From positions 1,271,608 through 1,335,607 of the forward strand of contig NZ_JAOAMU010000001.1 in the NCBI RefSeq assembly GCF_025154075.1: 64,000 nt of DNA, given 5' to 3'. The position numbers and the translations under genes were made by a program. The notes under the pieces were generated by a model. That model saw nothing but the letters and a program-made list of their open reading frames with translations, had not been told where the DNA came from and made no database searches. Positions 41,756 to 50,874 of the stretch are shown here, one piece after another (the stretch's first letter is position 1; the number at the start of each line of letters is the position of its first letter). The stretch is from Chryseobacterium herbae (GTDB lineage Bacteria; Bacteroidota; Bacteroidia; Flavobacteriales; Weeksellaceae).

Positions 41756-41938
41756 ATGAAAAATCTAAAGAAAATTTCAAGAATCGGCTTAAAAAGTATT
41801 AGCGGTGGAGCATTTGTAACCTGTACGTTACCTAACGGACAATCTACAAGATGCAGAGACAAATGCCCTCAGGATTTTTGCGGTCCTACAAGTTATATGT
41901 GCTTAATTCCTATGGATCTGTGCGGCGATGGAATATAG
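41756..41938 (+). CDS. Double-glycine Cys-rich bacteriocin-like peptide (60 aa)
   Basis: Start set at 41756 (MKNLKKISRIGLKSISGG); a longer frame from 41735 lacks leader similarity. The leader ends in Gly-Gly and matches the peptide at 30129 in 9 of the first 18 positions or more. The core (AFVTCTLPNGQSTRCRDKCP...) has seven Cys. Probably exported by a PCAT-type transporter encoded elsewhere. Activity unknown. Confidence 0.75.
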   Translation: MKNLKKISRIGLKSISGGAFVTCTLPNGQSTRCRDKCPQDFCGPTSYMCLIPMDLCGDGI

Positions 41939-41966
41939 TAATTAAATATCAAATTCAAGAAAATAC

Positions 41967-41998
41967 AAGGAGCTGTCAAATAATTTGACGGCTTCTTT
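41967..41998 (+). terminator. Terminator after the double-glycine peptide
   Basis: AAGGAGCTGTCAAAT-AATTTGACGGCTTCTTT; long stem with G-U pairs and T-rich tail. Confidence 0.8.
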
Positions 41999-42030
41999 AT
42001 TGATCATAGCGAAACTTATCACACATTTTA

Positions 42031-42038
42031 TACTTTTG
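42031..42038 (+). promoter_or_regulatory. -7 box of the 306-aa lipoprotein gene
   Basis: TACTTTTG matches TAnnTTTG exactly, about 50 nt before the ATG at 42090; no -33 element at usual spacing. Confidence 0.5.
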
Positions 42039-42089
42039 CATTCAATAAGTACGTTAGTAATCCATAACGATTAATAACCTACACAAAAC

Positions 42090-43010
42090 ATGAAAGCTTT
42101 TCTAATCTCAATAACAGCCTTTATATTCTTGGTCTCCTGCAGTTCAAAGAAAAACATGGCTGGCGCCAATCAGGAAAAACCGGCTATTCAGGAGATCAAC
42201 TATATCCCCTATTATTTGGAAATTTATAAAGTTGACAGTTTAATGGTGATCCAAAAAGATGAAGAAGCTTTTCAAAAACTGGACAGTCTGTTCAAAATTT
42301 ATCCTCCCATTAACCAGGAAGCTTATTCTGAAATACTGAATTATGTATTGCTTTCCGAAAAACTGAAAAAAAATATTGCCGCCAAGCCCTATGTCGAAAG
42401 TCTCATCAAAAATTGGGGTGTTACAGTAAAAGAACTTAAGAAAGAGGACGCTTTAATTCCTATTTTAAAAAATCAGTTTTCTGAAACAGAACTCGCCTCT
42501 CTGGAACAGCAACACACTGAAAATATTGACTGGGAATACAGGAAGACCCTGAAAGAAATATCCACCATAGACCAGCACAGCAGAGGAAGACAAGAGGAAC
42601 CACAGGTAGATGAGGACAATATCAGAAAATTAATTCATCTCATCAGAACCAAAGGCTATCCGGATATTCCCACCGTTGGAAAAATATACCGTGACCAAAT
42701 TACACTGGGTATGATCTACTTCCATTTTGCCAGAGCAGAAGAGTACAAAGAATTCCGTATCTTATTACTTGAAAACATAAAAAAAGGAAAAGCAGCTCCC
42801 TTTGAAATGAAGCAGTTCATGCTTGGAAAATATAATCTTGTTTACCAGCAGAACTATTTTGAGCAAACAACCAGAGATAATGTTCATTCCAGAGGAATCA
42901 CAACTTATTATCCAAAAGATACCTTCAATATAAGACGCCGCAATATAGGACTTCCCTCCCTGGAATATGAGACCTGGAAGAACAATTTAGTGAAGCAGAA
43001 TAACAATTAA
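42090..43010 (+). CDS. Lipoprotein of unknown function
   Basis: 306-aa lipoprotein with signal AFLISITAFIFLVSCSS (lipobox VSC). The mature protein is helical and charged, without a recognised domain (EEAFQKLDSLFKIYPPINQEAYSEIL; KLIHLIRTKGYPDIPTVGKIYRDQITLGMIYFHFA). The second part resembles short uncharacterised Bacteroidota proteins seen with DUF6624-like annotation; this is tentative. It may be co-transcribed with the YigZ gene 13 nt downstream. Confidence 0.6.
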   Translation: MKAFLISITAFIFLVSCSSKKNMAGANQEKPAIQEINYIPYYLEIYKVDSLMVIQKDEEAFQKLDSLFKIYPPINQEAYSEILNYVLLSEKLKKNIAAKPYVESLIKNWGVTVKELKKEDALIPILKNQFSETELASLEQQHTENIDWEYRKTLKEISTIDQHSRGRQEEPQVDEDNIRKLIHLIRTKGYPDIPTVGKIYRDQITLGMIYFHFARAEEYKEFRILLLENIKKGKAAPFEMKQFMLGKYNLVYQQNYFEQTTRDNVHSRGITTYYPKDTFNIRRRNIGLPSLEYETWKNNLVKQNNN

Positions 43011-43023
43011 TGTAACCGAAAAA

Positions 43024-43626
43024 ATGTTTGAGTACAAAACGATAGAAAACCCCATAGAAAATACTTTAATAAAGGAAAAAGGAAGCAAGTTCATTGGATT
43101 TGCATTTCCTGTCAATAATGAAAAGGAACTGAAAAACGCACTGGAGAAAGTCAGAGCTGAACATCCAAAAGCTACCCATCATTGTTATGCTTTCAGAATG
43201 GGACTTGAAGGGGAAAACTATCGGGCCAACGATGACGGAGAACCTTCAGGAAGTGCAGGACTTCCTATTTACAATCAGCTTTTAGCACATGAAATCACGA
43301 ATGTTCTGGTTATTTCCGTGCGTTACTACGGCGGAACAAAACTCGGCGTTTCCGGGTTGGTAAAAGCCTATAAAGAATGTGCAAAGATCACCCTGGAGGA
43401 AGCGAATATCATCATCAGAGAACTTGAAGCGGAAGTTGAAATCCAGTTCAACTTCAATCAGCAGAATACCATATTTACGCTGCTTTCTAAATTTGATGCG
43501 AAGGTTTTGAATTTCGATGCCAATGAAAACTGCATTTTAACCGCGTCTTTAAAATTAGCCCAAAAAGAAAGCATCTCAGATAAATTATCCGAGATGCAGT
43601 ATGTTTCATTTGAATTTAAAGATTAA
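43024..43626 (+). CDS. YigZ/IMPACT-family protein
   Basis: 200-aa protein of the UPF0029/YigZ family. It has the signature GEPSGSAGLPI preceded by RANDD and HHCYAFRMG, then RYYGGTKLGVSGLVKAYKE, and a C-terminal ferredoxin-like DUF1949-type domain. Eukaryotic relatives (IMPACT) regulate translation through GCN2; the bacterial role is uncertain. It ends 4 nt inside the convergent peptidase gene. Confidence 0.92.
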   Translation: MFEYKTIENPIENTLIKEKGSKFIGFAFPVNNEKELKNALEKVRAEHPKATHHCYAFRMGLEGENYRANDDGEPSGSAGLPIYNQLLAHEITNVLVISVRYYGGTKLGVSGLVKAYKECAKITLEEANIIIRELEAEVEIQFNFNQQNTIFTLLSKFDAKVLNFDANENCILTASLKLAQKESISDKLSEMQYVSFEFKD

Positions 43627-44333
43627 TTTCTTCTTCCCCCAAGCAGTAAAGATCCCCAGTAAAGAAGCTGCGCCAGCGATCCGATGGCCGCTACCACATA
43701 GGTTCTTGCCGCCCATTTCAAACTGTCCTGTACGCCTACAAATTCTTCCTGAGTCACAGTGCCTGTATCTTTAAGCCATTTCATCGCTCTGTTACTCGCA
43801 TCGTATTCAACCGGAAGCGTTACAAAAGCAAAAAGTGTCGTCATGGCAAACATGGCTACACCAATCGCCAGAACGGCTGTATTTCCATTCGGATCTTCAA
43901 TTGACCTTGTAGCCGCCATGATCCCGATACCTGCAAGCAATACAAACTGCATCAGATTAGACGTTATATTGACAACAGGAACCAGCTTTGAGCGTAGATT
44001 CAGCATTGAATATCCTACCGCATGTTGCACGGCATGACCGCATTCATGAGCTGCTACCGCAGCCGCAGCCGCATTTCTCTGCATATAGACTCCTTCAGAA
44101 AGATTGACTGTTTTATCTGCCGGATTATAGTGGTCCGTCAGCTGACCGGGAACTGAAATTACCTGTACATCATTGATCCCATTATCTCTAAGCATTTTTT
44201 CTGCCACTTCTTTTCCCGATAGACCATTTCTGAGATGTACATTGGAATAATATTCAAATTTCGACTTCAACCTTGATGAAACCCACCAGCTCACCAGCAT
44301 TGAAATACCGATAATGATATAATAACCCGTCAT
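43623..44333 (-). CDS. Zinc metallopeptidase, YugP-like membrane protein
   Basis: 236-aa integral membrane protein of the Zn_peptidase_2 family. Helix 1 spans about 3-20. The zinc motif AAHECGHAVQH (HExxH) is near residue 90 with DHYNPADKTVNLSEGVY before it. Further helices are LMQFVLLAGIGIMAA and AVLAIGVAMFAMTTLFAFV, and EYDASNRA carries the third ligand. Probably a membrane protein quality-control protease. Monocistronic and convergent with the YigZ gene. Confidence 0.9.
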   Translation of the reverse strand: MTGYYIIIGISMLVSWWVSSRLKSKFEYYSNVHLRNGLSGKEVAEKMLRDNGINDVQVISVPGQLTDHYNPADKTVNLSEGVYMQRNAAAAAVAAHECGHAVQHAVGYSMLNLRSKLVPVVNITSNLMQFVLLAGIGIMAATRSIEDPNGNTAVLAIGVAMFAMTTLFAFVTLPVEYDASNRAMKWLKDTGTVTQEEFVGVQDSLKWAARTYVVAAIGSLAQLLYWGSLLLGGRRN

Positions 44334-44408
44334 TTTATATAGATTTTTGTGTTTAAATTTTAACCATAATGATGTAAAAACTGTGCCAAAGTATTACATT
44401 TTATTATT

Positions 44409-44416
44409 TATATTTG
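44409..44416 (+). promoter_or_regulatory. -7 box of the acetyltransferase gene
   Basis: TATATTTG, perfect match; transcription would start near 44421, so the start codon is the ATG at 44438, not an upstream in-frame codon at 44414. Confidence 0.65.
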
Positions 44417-44437
44417 TCCTCTAATTACCCTCTAATT

Positions 44438-45571
44438 ATGTCAGAAGTTTCAGTTATTGAAGTAAAAAATCAAAGCGAATTAAAACAATTCGTAAGGTTT
44501 CCAATGGATCTTTATAAAAACAATCCCTATTATGTTCCTTCTTTTATCAAAGACGAATTTAAAATCTGGGACGCCAAAGAAAATCCGGCTTTAAATTATT
44601 CAAAATCCAAACAGTTTCTGGCTTTAAAAGACAATAAAGTGGTTGGAAGAATCGCTGTGATCATCAATCATAAAGAGGAAAAGGAACTGGGCATTAAAAA
44701 AGTCCGTTTCGGATGGATCGATTTTATTGATGATAAAGAAGTTTCTAAAGCTCTGATTCAAAAAGCGATAGATTACGCTAAAGAACATCATATAGATAAG
44801 ATAGAAGGACCAATGGGCTTCACCAATCTCGATAAGGCAGGAATGCTGACGATGGGGTTCGAAAAGCTGGCCACCATGATCGGTATCTATAATCATGAAT
44901 ACTATCCTAAACATCTGGAAGATCTCGGATTGACCAAAGAAAAAGAATGGGTAGAATATGAAATGAACTTTCCCAAAATTCTCCCTGAAAAAGTAGAAAA
45001 ATTCAGTGGTCTTATCGCACAGAAATACAAACTTAAGGTTCTAAATTTCAAGTCGAAACAGGAGATTCTGCCTTTTGTAGAACCTATGTTTAAGCTTCTT
45101 GATGAAACCTATAAACACCTTTCTACCTACACCCCTATTTCAGATGAGCAGATCCAGACCTACAGAGAAAAGTATTTCCCGTTTATAGACAAGAACTACG
45201 TTATCTGTGTCGTAGATGAGAATAACGAACTGGTTTCATTTGCCATTACCATGCCTTCTTATTCAAAGGCTTTACAGAAATCTAAAGGAAAACTATTTCC
45301 TTTTGGATGGTGGCACTTTTTACAAGCTGGAAAGAAAAACGACCGTGCGAATTTTTATCTGATCGGAATTCATCCTGAATACCAAAGACGTGGCGTTACA
45401 GCCATCATATTCAAAGAAATTTTCGTACGATTTACCAGTATGGGAATCGATTTTGCCGAAACCAATCCGGAACTGGAAGAAAATAAAAGCGTTCAGGTTC
45501 TGTGGCAGGACTACAATCCGGTGAACCATAAGAGAAGAAGAACCTACTCGTTAATGATAAGTAATGAGTAA
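44438..45571 (+). CDS. GNAT-family N-acetyltransferase-like protein
   Basis: 377-aa two-lobed protein. The N-terminal half (YKNNPYYVPSFIKDEFKIWD, VGRIAVIINHKEEKE, GPMGFTNLDKAGMLTMGFE) and C-terminal half (VSFAITMPSYSKALQ, FYLIGIHPEYQRRGVTAIIFKEIF) look like degenerate and complete GNAT lobes. The acetyl-CoA loop is EYQRRGV. Substrate unknown. Cytoplasmic. The start is set by the promoter at 44409-44416. Confidence 0.78.
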   Translation: MSEVSVIEVKNQSELKQFVRFPMDLYKNNPYYVPSFIKDEFKIWDAKENPALNYSKSKQFLALKDNKVVGRIAVIINHKEEKELGIKKVRFGWIDFIDDKEVSKALIQKAIDYAKEHHIDKIEGPMGFTNLDKAGMLTMGFEKLATMIGIYNHEYYPKHLEDLGLTKEKEWVEYEMNFPKILPEKVEKFSGLIAQKYKLKVLNFKSKQEILPFVEPMFKLLDETYKHLSTYTPISDEQIQTYREKYFPFIDKNYVICVVDENNELVSFAITMPSYSKALQKSKGKLFPFGWWHFLQAGKKNDRANFYLIGIHPEYQRRGVTAIIFKEIFVRFTSMGIDFAETNPELEENKSVQVLWQDYNPVNHKRRRTYSLMISNE

Positions 45572-45697
45572 TAAGCAATGAGTAATCGTTGATGAGTTAT
45601 TAGTGACTTATTTCAAATCTGAAACTAATAACTCGTATTTTTCTCCTCGTAACACGAATCCCGTGCCTCGCAACCCATAACACGCATCCCCCACCCC

Positions 45698-45874
45698 ATG
45701 AAACCACACCTGATTGTTTTTGCCGTTCTAATCTCAGCATTTATCGCCTACAACTTCTTTTTCCGGATCGAGGATGATAGATTGAACACCATAGTTAACA
45801 TAATCCTAGCCAGTATTCTCTTCGGATATATATCTTTCATGGCCTATTCTCTTCTCAAAAAAATGAAGAAATAA
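45698..45874 (+). CDS. Small two-helix membrane protein (58 aa)
   Basis: Begins MKPHLIVFAVLISAFIAYNFFF and ends MAYSLLKKMKK; two hydrophobic helices (about 5-22 and 32-51) joined by an acidic loop. It lies between the acetyltransferase gene and the nuo operon. The preceding spacer is repeated filler (AATGAGTAAT-type words). No family recognised; coding is supported by hydrophobic pattern and a clean start and stop only. Confidence 0.5.
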   Translation: MKPHLIVFAVLISAFIAYNFFFRIEDDRLNTIVNIILASILFGYISFMAYSLLKKMKK

Positions 45875-45964
45875 GCGCTATTTTTATTGATTCTAAATTA
45901 CCGGTTTTCCCTATTTTAAACCCACTTTTAGGCTTATTAATTTCATGCTTTCTTGTTTATTCGC

Positions 45965-45972
45965 TAAATTTG
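45965..45972 (+). promoter_or_regulatory. -7 box of the nuo operon
   Basis: TAAATTTG, perfect TAnnTTTG match 23 nt before the nuoA ATG; TTG candidates upstream are at non-standard spacing. Confidence 0.6.
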
Positions 45973-45995
45973 CAAATTGAGATAATAATGCAAAA

Positions 45996-46367
45996 ATGAA
46001 TTTACCTGAAAGTTATATTCCAATCCTTCTTCAAGCAGGTGTAGCAGTGGCATTTGTAGCCGTTTCTTTGCTTGGAGCCCATTTTCTGGGACCGAAACAG
46101 AAGAAAGGAAATTCTGTGAAAAACCAAAGCTGGGAATGTGGAGTTCCTGTAGAAGGAAATGCGAGAACACCGTTTTCCATTAAATACTTCCTGACTGCGG
46201 TATTGTTCGTACTATTCGATATTGAAATCGTATTTTTTTACCCGTATGCGGTTAACTTCAGAGAATTCGGCGTAGAAGGATTCCTGGCCGTACTTACCTT
46301 CGTCGCGATCTTCTTCATGGCGTTTTTCTATGTTTGGAAACGCGGTGCATTAGATTGGGATAAATAA
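45996..46367 (+). CDS. nuoA: NADH-quinone oxidoreductase subunit A
   Basis: 123-aa membrane subunit of complex I. Three helices; the loop WECGVPVEGNARTPFSIKYFLTAVLFVLFDIEIVFFYPYA carries the conserved Cys and the DIE motif near the quinone pathway. First gene of the nuo operon, full length. Confidence 0.96.
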   Translation: MNLPESYIPILLQAGVAVAFVAVSLLGAHFLGPKQKKGNSVKNQSWECGVPVEGNARTPFSIKYFLTAVLFVLFDIEIVFFYPYAVNFREFGVEGFLAVLTFVAIFFMAFFYVWKRGALDWDK

Positions 46368-46446
46368 AAGCTAAATTATGAATTTTGAATGATGGATTTT
46401 GAATCTAAAATCCAAAATTTATAATTCAAAATCTAAAATTAAAGAA

Positions 46447-47007
46447 ATGTCAGATAAAAAACCAGTAATAAAAACAGATGCACCTGCTCCCGAAGGATTT
46501 GAAGGAGAAGGGTTTTTCGCAACAAAACTGAGCAGTGTGATCGGGATGGCCAGGAAGTTTTCTCTTTGGCCTTTACCATTTGCAACCTCTTGTTGTGGTA
46601 TCGAATTTATGGCTACCCTGAACCCTACATATGATGCTTCAAGATTTGGTATGGAAAGAAACTCTTTCTCTCCAAGACAGGCAGATATGCTGATGGTTTG
46701 TGGAACGATATCTAAAAAATTAGGACCTGTCCTAAAAGAAGTTTACACTCAGATGGCTGAGCCGAAATGGGTGGTGGCTGTTGGTGCTTGTGCATCCAGC
46801 GGTGGTATTTTTGACACGTACTCTGTATTACAGGGAATCGATAAAATTATTCCGGTAGACGTTTACGTTCCGGGATGTCCTCCAAGACCGGAGCAGATCA
46901 TTGAAGGTGTAATGCAGGTTCAGGCTCTTTGCGAAAGCGAAAGCATCAGAAGAAGAGATATGCCTGAATACCAGAAATTACTAGATTCTTACAACATAAG
47001 CAACTAA
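46447..47007 (+). CDS. nuoB: NADH-quinone oxidoreductase subunit B
   Basis: 186-aa peripheral subunit that holds cluster N2. Cysteines lie in ATSCCGIEF, VGACASSGG and PGCPPRPE. The ATG at 46447 gives the usual N-terminus; the frame extends upstream through AT-rich repeated spacer that is not coding. NuoB hands electrons to quinone at the junction with NuoD and NuoH. Confidence 0.96.
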   Translation: MSDKKPVIKTDAPAPEGFEGEGFFATKLSSVIGMARKFSLWPLPFATSCCGIEFMATLNPTYDASRFGMERNSFSPRQADMLMVCGTISKKLGPVLKEVYTQMAEPKWVVAVGACASSGGIFDTYSVLQGIDKIIPVDVYVPGCPPRPEQIIEGVMQVQALCESESIRRRDMPEYQKLLDSYNISN

Positions 47008-47012
47008 GGGAA

Positions 47013-47507
47013 ATGACAAACGAATTTGTACTAGAAGCCATTACAAGAGAATTTCCGGATTCTGTGATTTCAAGTTCAGAACCTTATGGAATGCTGACGA
47101 TTGAAGTGAAGAAGGAGGACATCAAAAAAATCATTCATTATTTAAGAGACTCATCACTGGAATTTAATTTCCTTACTGATATCTGCGGTATTCATTACCC
47201 TGAGTTTCCTGAAAAGGAGATCGGTGTCATCTATCACCTGCATAATATGATGGCTAATTTCAGATTACGTCTGAAGATCTTTATGTCCAGAGAAAATATT
47301 GAGGTGGATTCTCTTGTAGAATTATTTGCCGGAGCGAACTGGATGGAAAGAGAAACTTTTGATTTTTACGGAATTAAATTTAAAGGACATCCTGATCTGA
47401 GAGCAATCCTGAATATGGAAGATCTGGGATACCATCCTATGTTGAAGGAATACCGTCTGGAAGATGGAACAAGAACAGATAAGGACGATAATATGTTCGG
47501 AAGATAA
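47013..47507 (+). CDS. nuoC: NADH-quinone oxidoreductase subunit C
   Basis: 164-aa 30-kDa subunit: FLTDICGIHYPE, VIYHLHNM, WMERETFDFYGIKFKGHPDLRAILNMEDLGYHPMLKEY, the conserved C-terminal signature. NuoC is separate from NuoD, unlike the fused form in enterobacteria. Starts 5 nt after nuoB. Confidence 0.96.
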   Translation: MTNEFVLEAITREFPDSVISSSEPYGMLTIEVKKEDIKKIIHYLRDSSLEFNFLTDICGIHYPEFPEKEIGVIYHLHNMMANFRLRLKIFMSRENIEVDSLVELFAGANWMERETFDFYGIKFKGHPDLRAILNMEDLGYHPMLKEYRLEDGTRTDKDDNMFGR

Positions 47508-47567
47508 AAAGCGAATGGCCAATGGCAGCTAGCCAATAGCCTGAAGCAAATAGCTAAAGCAATCATT

Positions 47568-48791
47568 ATGAAAGATAACTCATTATCTAATATACTTAAC
47601 CAGTACGAAAGTAAGGAGCAGATTGACGGGCAGCTGTATACCCTCAATTTAGGACCTACCCACCCTGCTACCCACGGGATCTTCCAGAATATCTTAACGA
47701 TGGACGGAGAAAGAATCCTTCACGCAGAGCAAACGGTAGGATACATCCACAGAGCGTTTGAGAAAATTTCCGAAAGAAGAAATTATGCTCAGATCACTAC
47801 CCTTACCGACCGTATGAATTACTGTTCAGCGCCTATCAATAATCTTGGTTGGCACATGACAGTAGAAAAGCTGATCGGCATAGAAGTTCCAAAGCGTGTA
47901 GATTATATGCGTGTTATTTTAATGGAACTAGCCAGAATCGGTGATCACCTGATCTGTAACGGGGTAACCGGAATGGATGCAGGAGCGATTACAGGTCTTA
48001 CTTATATGTTCATCGAAAGAGAGCGTATTTATGACATGTACGAGCAGATCTGCGGAGCGAGAATGACGACGAATATGGGAAGAATCGGAGGATTTGAAAG
48101 AGATTTCACCCCGAAATTCCATGAGTTATTACAGGATTTCTTAAAAACTTTCCCGGCGAGATTCAAAGAATTCGGAACTTTACTGGAAAGAAACAGAATC
48201 TTTATGGACAGAACCATTGGTGCAGGAGCAATCTCTGCCGAAAGAGCATTAAGCTATGGTTTTACAGGTCCGAACTTACGTGCAGCAGGAGTGGATTATG
48301 ATGTAAGAGTTGCACAGCCTTATTCTTCTTACGAGGATTTCGACTTTATCATTCCTGTAGGAACTGCAGGTGATACGTACGACCGTTTCATGGTTCGTCA
48401 GCAGGAAATCTGGGAATCATTGAAAATCATCACACAAGCATACGAAAATCTCCCTGAAGGACCATTCCACGCGGATGTTCCGGATTTCTATCTTCCTGAA
48501 AAGGCCGATGTTTACAAGAAAATGGAAGCTTTGATCTACCATTTCAAAATCGTTATGGGAGAAACTGAAGTACCTAAAGGAGAAGTTTACCATGCCGTAG
48601 AAGGTGGAAACGGAGAATTAGGATTCTATTTGGTGAGCGACGGAGGAAGAACCCCTTACAGACTTCACTTCAGAAGACCATGTTTCATCTACTATCAGGC
48701 ATATCCTGAAATGATCACAGGTTCTGTAATTTCAGACGCGATCGTGACGATGTGTAGTATGAATATTATTGCGGGAGAATTAGACGCATAA
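47568..48791 (+). CDS. nuoD: NADH-quinone oxidoreductase subunit D
   Basis: 407-aa 49-kDa subunit related to the NiFe-hydrogenase large subunit. LGPTHPATHG contains the quinone-site His, with GYIHRAFEK, RMNYCSAP and the C-terminal YYQAYPEMITGSVISDAIVTMCSMNIIAGELD. The 60-bp gap to nuoC contains repeated words (CCAATGGC, CCAATAGC). Confidence 0.97.
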   Translation: MKDNSLSNILNQYESKEQIDGQLYTLNLGPTHPATHGIFQNILTMDGERILHAEQTVGYIHRAFEKISERRNYAQITTLTDRMNYCSAPINNLGWHMTVEKLIGIEVPKRVDYMRVILMELARIGDHLICNGVTGMDAGAITGLTYMFIERERIYDMYEQICGARMTTNMGRIGGFERDFTPKFHELLQDFLKTFPARFKEFGTLLERNRIFMDRTIGAGAISAERALSYGFTGPNLRAAGVDYDVRVAQPYSSYEDFDFIIPVGTAGDTYDRFMVRQQEIWESLKIITQAYENLPEGPFHADVPDFYLPEKADVYKKMEALIYHFKIVMGETEVPKGEVYHAVEGGNGELGFYLVSDGGRTPYRLHFRRPCFIYYQAYPEMITGSVISDAIVTMCSMNIIAGELDA

Positions 48792-48899
48792 AAAAATTAT
48801 AGATTTTGGATTATGAATTTTAGATTAATCCAAACTAATATATAAATTGAAATTTTTTAGAATTCAAAATCTAAAATTCAAAATTTAAAATTTAAAAAA

Positions 48900-49409
48900 G
48901 TGAGCGAAACAATAGCTTTTAAACCGGAAAGTTTAGAACAGGTACACAAAATTATCGCAAGATATCCTGAGGGAAGACAAAAGTCTGCTCTTCTTCCTGT
49001 ACTTCACTTAGCACAGAAAGAATTCGGAGGATGGTTAGACGTTCCTGTAATGGATTATGTTGCTGAATTATTAAGTATTAAGCCAATTGAAGTATATGAA
49101 GTAGCTACTTTTTATACCATGTTCAATATGAAGCCGGTTGGTAAATATGTTTTGGAAGTATGCAGAACCGGACCTTGTATGGTTTGCGGAAGCGAAAAAA
49201 TCCTTGACCATATCAGAACCAAACTGAACATTAAGGACGGAGAAACTACCGAAGACGGCATGTTTACTCTAAAGCCTGCTGAATGTCTTGGAGCCTGCGG
49301 ATACGCACCAATGCTTCAGCTGGGTAAATTCTTTCACGAAAATTTAACGATAGAAAAAGTAGACGAAATCCTTGATCTTTGCAGACAGGGACAGGTTGCT
49401 TTGGACTAA
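48900..49409 (+). CDS. nuoE: NADH-quinone oxidoreductase subunit E
   Basis: 169-aa 24-kDa [2Fe-2S] subunit. Cysteine motifs CRTGPCMVCG and ECLGACGYAPML; YEVATFYTMFNMKPVGKY is typical. The start is GTG at 48900, preceded by A-rich repeated spacer without an ATG in frame at a suitable place. It binds NuoF in the NADH module. Confidence 0.95.
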   Translation: MSETIAFKPESLEQVHKIIARYPEGRQKSALLPVLHLAQKEFGGWLDVPVMDYVAELLSIKPIEVYEVATFYTMFNMKPVGKYVLEVCRTGPCMVCGSEKILDHIRTKLNIKDGETTEDGMFTLKPAECLGACGYAPMLQLGKFFHENLTIEKVDEILDLCRQGQVALD

Positions 49410-49514
49410 TAAAGATTTTGAATCCTGAATTGTGGATTTTAAAATCAGTTAATTTTTAAAATAATTATAAAAAGCTAGAAGCCATAAGCCTACAGCTAAA
49501 AGCATAACAAAACA

Positions 49515-50873
49515 ATGAGTAAAAAACTTTTACTTAAAGACGCACATATAGAAGGCATTCGCTACTTTGAAACTTACCGTAAACAGGGAGGTTACACGGC
49601 TGCTGAAAAAGCCTTGAAAATGACACCTGACGAAATTCTTGAAGAAGTTAAAACTTCAGGACTTCGTGGACGTGGTGGAGCTGGATTCCCGACAGGAATG
49701 AAATGGAGCTTTCTGGCAAAACCGGAAGGCGTACCAAGACACCTGGTCGTGAATGCCGATGAATCTGAGCCCGGAACTTTCAAGGACAGATATCTAATGG
49801 AATTCCTTCCTCATTTATTGATTGAGGGAATGTTGATCTCATCTTTTGTTTTAGGTTCAAATGTTTCTTATATCTACATCCGTGGAGAATATTCATGGAT
49901 TCCGGATATTTTGGAAGAAGCCATTGAAGAAGCTAAGGCGGCAGGATTTTTAGGTAAAAACATCTTAGGAACTGGTTTCGATTGTGAAATTTATGTTCAA
50001 AGAGGTGGTGGAGCTTATATCTGTGGTGAAGAAACGGCATTGCTTGAATCTCTTGAAGGAAAAAGAGGAAATCCAAGACTAAAACCGCCATTCCCGGCTG
50101 TAAAAGGACTTTGGGAAAGACCAACGGTAGTAAATAACGTTGAATCTATCGCAGCCATTGTTCCTATCATTGATATAACAGGAGCTGAATACGCTAAAAT
50201 CGGGGTTGGAAGATCTACAGGAACGAAATTGATTTCGGCTTGTGGAAATATCAACAAACCTGGAGTTTACGAAATCGACATGACCATTACGGTTGAAGAA
50301 TTCATCTACTCTGATGAATACTGCGGCGGGATTAAAGACGGAAAAAAATTAAAAGCTTGTATCCCTGGAGGAAGCTCAGTTCCGATTGTTCCTGCTAATT
50401 TATTACTGAGAACTGTAAACGGAGAACCGAGATACATGAACTATGAATCATTGGCAGACGGTGGTTTTGCTACCGGAACCATGATGGGTTCAGGTGGTTT
50501 CATTGTTTTGGATGAAGACCAGTGTATCGTAGAACATACCATGACTTTAGCGAGATTTTATCATCATGAAAGCTGTGGACAATGTACCCCTTGCCGTGAA
50601 GGAACGGGATGGATGCATAAGATCTTAAAAAAGATAGAAAAAGGAGAAGGAAAAATGGAAGACATCGACCTTCTTTGGGATATACAGAGAAAAATTGAAG
50701 GAAATACCATCTGTCCATTAGGTGATGCAGCGGCCTGGCCGGTTGCAGCAGCGATCCGTCACTTTAGAGACGAGTTCGAATGGCATGTGAAAAACCCTGA
50801 ATTATCTCAGACACAAAATTATGGATTGGCACATTATGCAGATCCAATTCCTGCTGTTGAAAAAAATGCTTAG
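49515..50873 (+). CDS. nuoF: NADH-quinone oxidoreductase subunit F
   Basis: 452-aa flavoprotein that oxidises NADH. NADH/FMN-binding segments are GRGGAGFPTGMKW, GGGAYICGEETALLESLEG and NVESIA; the 4Fe-4S motif is ESCGQCTPCREGTGW with a distal Cys in TICPLGDAAAW. Full length. The exported-protein gene follows 1 nt after the stop codon. Confidence 0.97.
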   Translation: MSKKLLLKDAHIEGIRYFETYRKQGGYTAAEKALKMTPDEILEEVKTSGLRGRGGAGFPTGMKWSFLAKPEGVPRHLVVNADESEPGTFKDRYLMEFLPHLLIEGMLISSFVLGSNVSYIYIRGEYSWIPDILEEAIEEAKAAGFLGKNILGTGFDCEIYVQRGGGAYICGEETALLESLEGKRGNPRLKPPFPAVKGLWERPTVVNNVESIAAIVPIIDITGAEYAKIGVGRSTGTKLISACGNINKPGVYEIDMTITVEEFIYSDEYCGGIKDGKKLKACIPGGSSVPIVPANLLLRTVNGEPRYMNYESLADGGFATGTMMGSGGFIVLDEDQCIVEHTMTLARFYHHESCGQCTPCREGTGWMHKILKKIEKGEGKMEDIDLLWDIQRKIEGNTICPLGDAAAWPVAAAIRHFRDEFEWHVKNPELSQTQNYGLAHYADPIPAVEKNA

Positions 50874-50874
50874 A

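Noticed and set aside
46368..46446. Upstream in-frame extension of nuoB
   Set aside because: It is AT-rich repeated filler of the kind found in other nuo spacers; the conserved protein begins at 46447.
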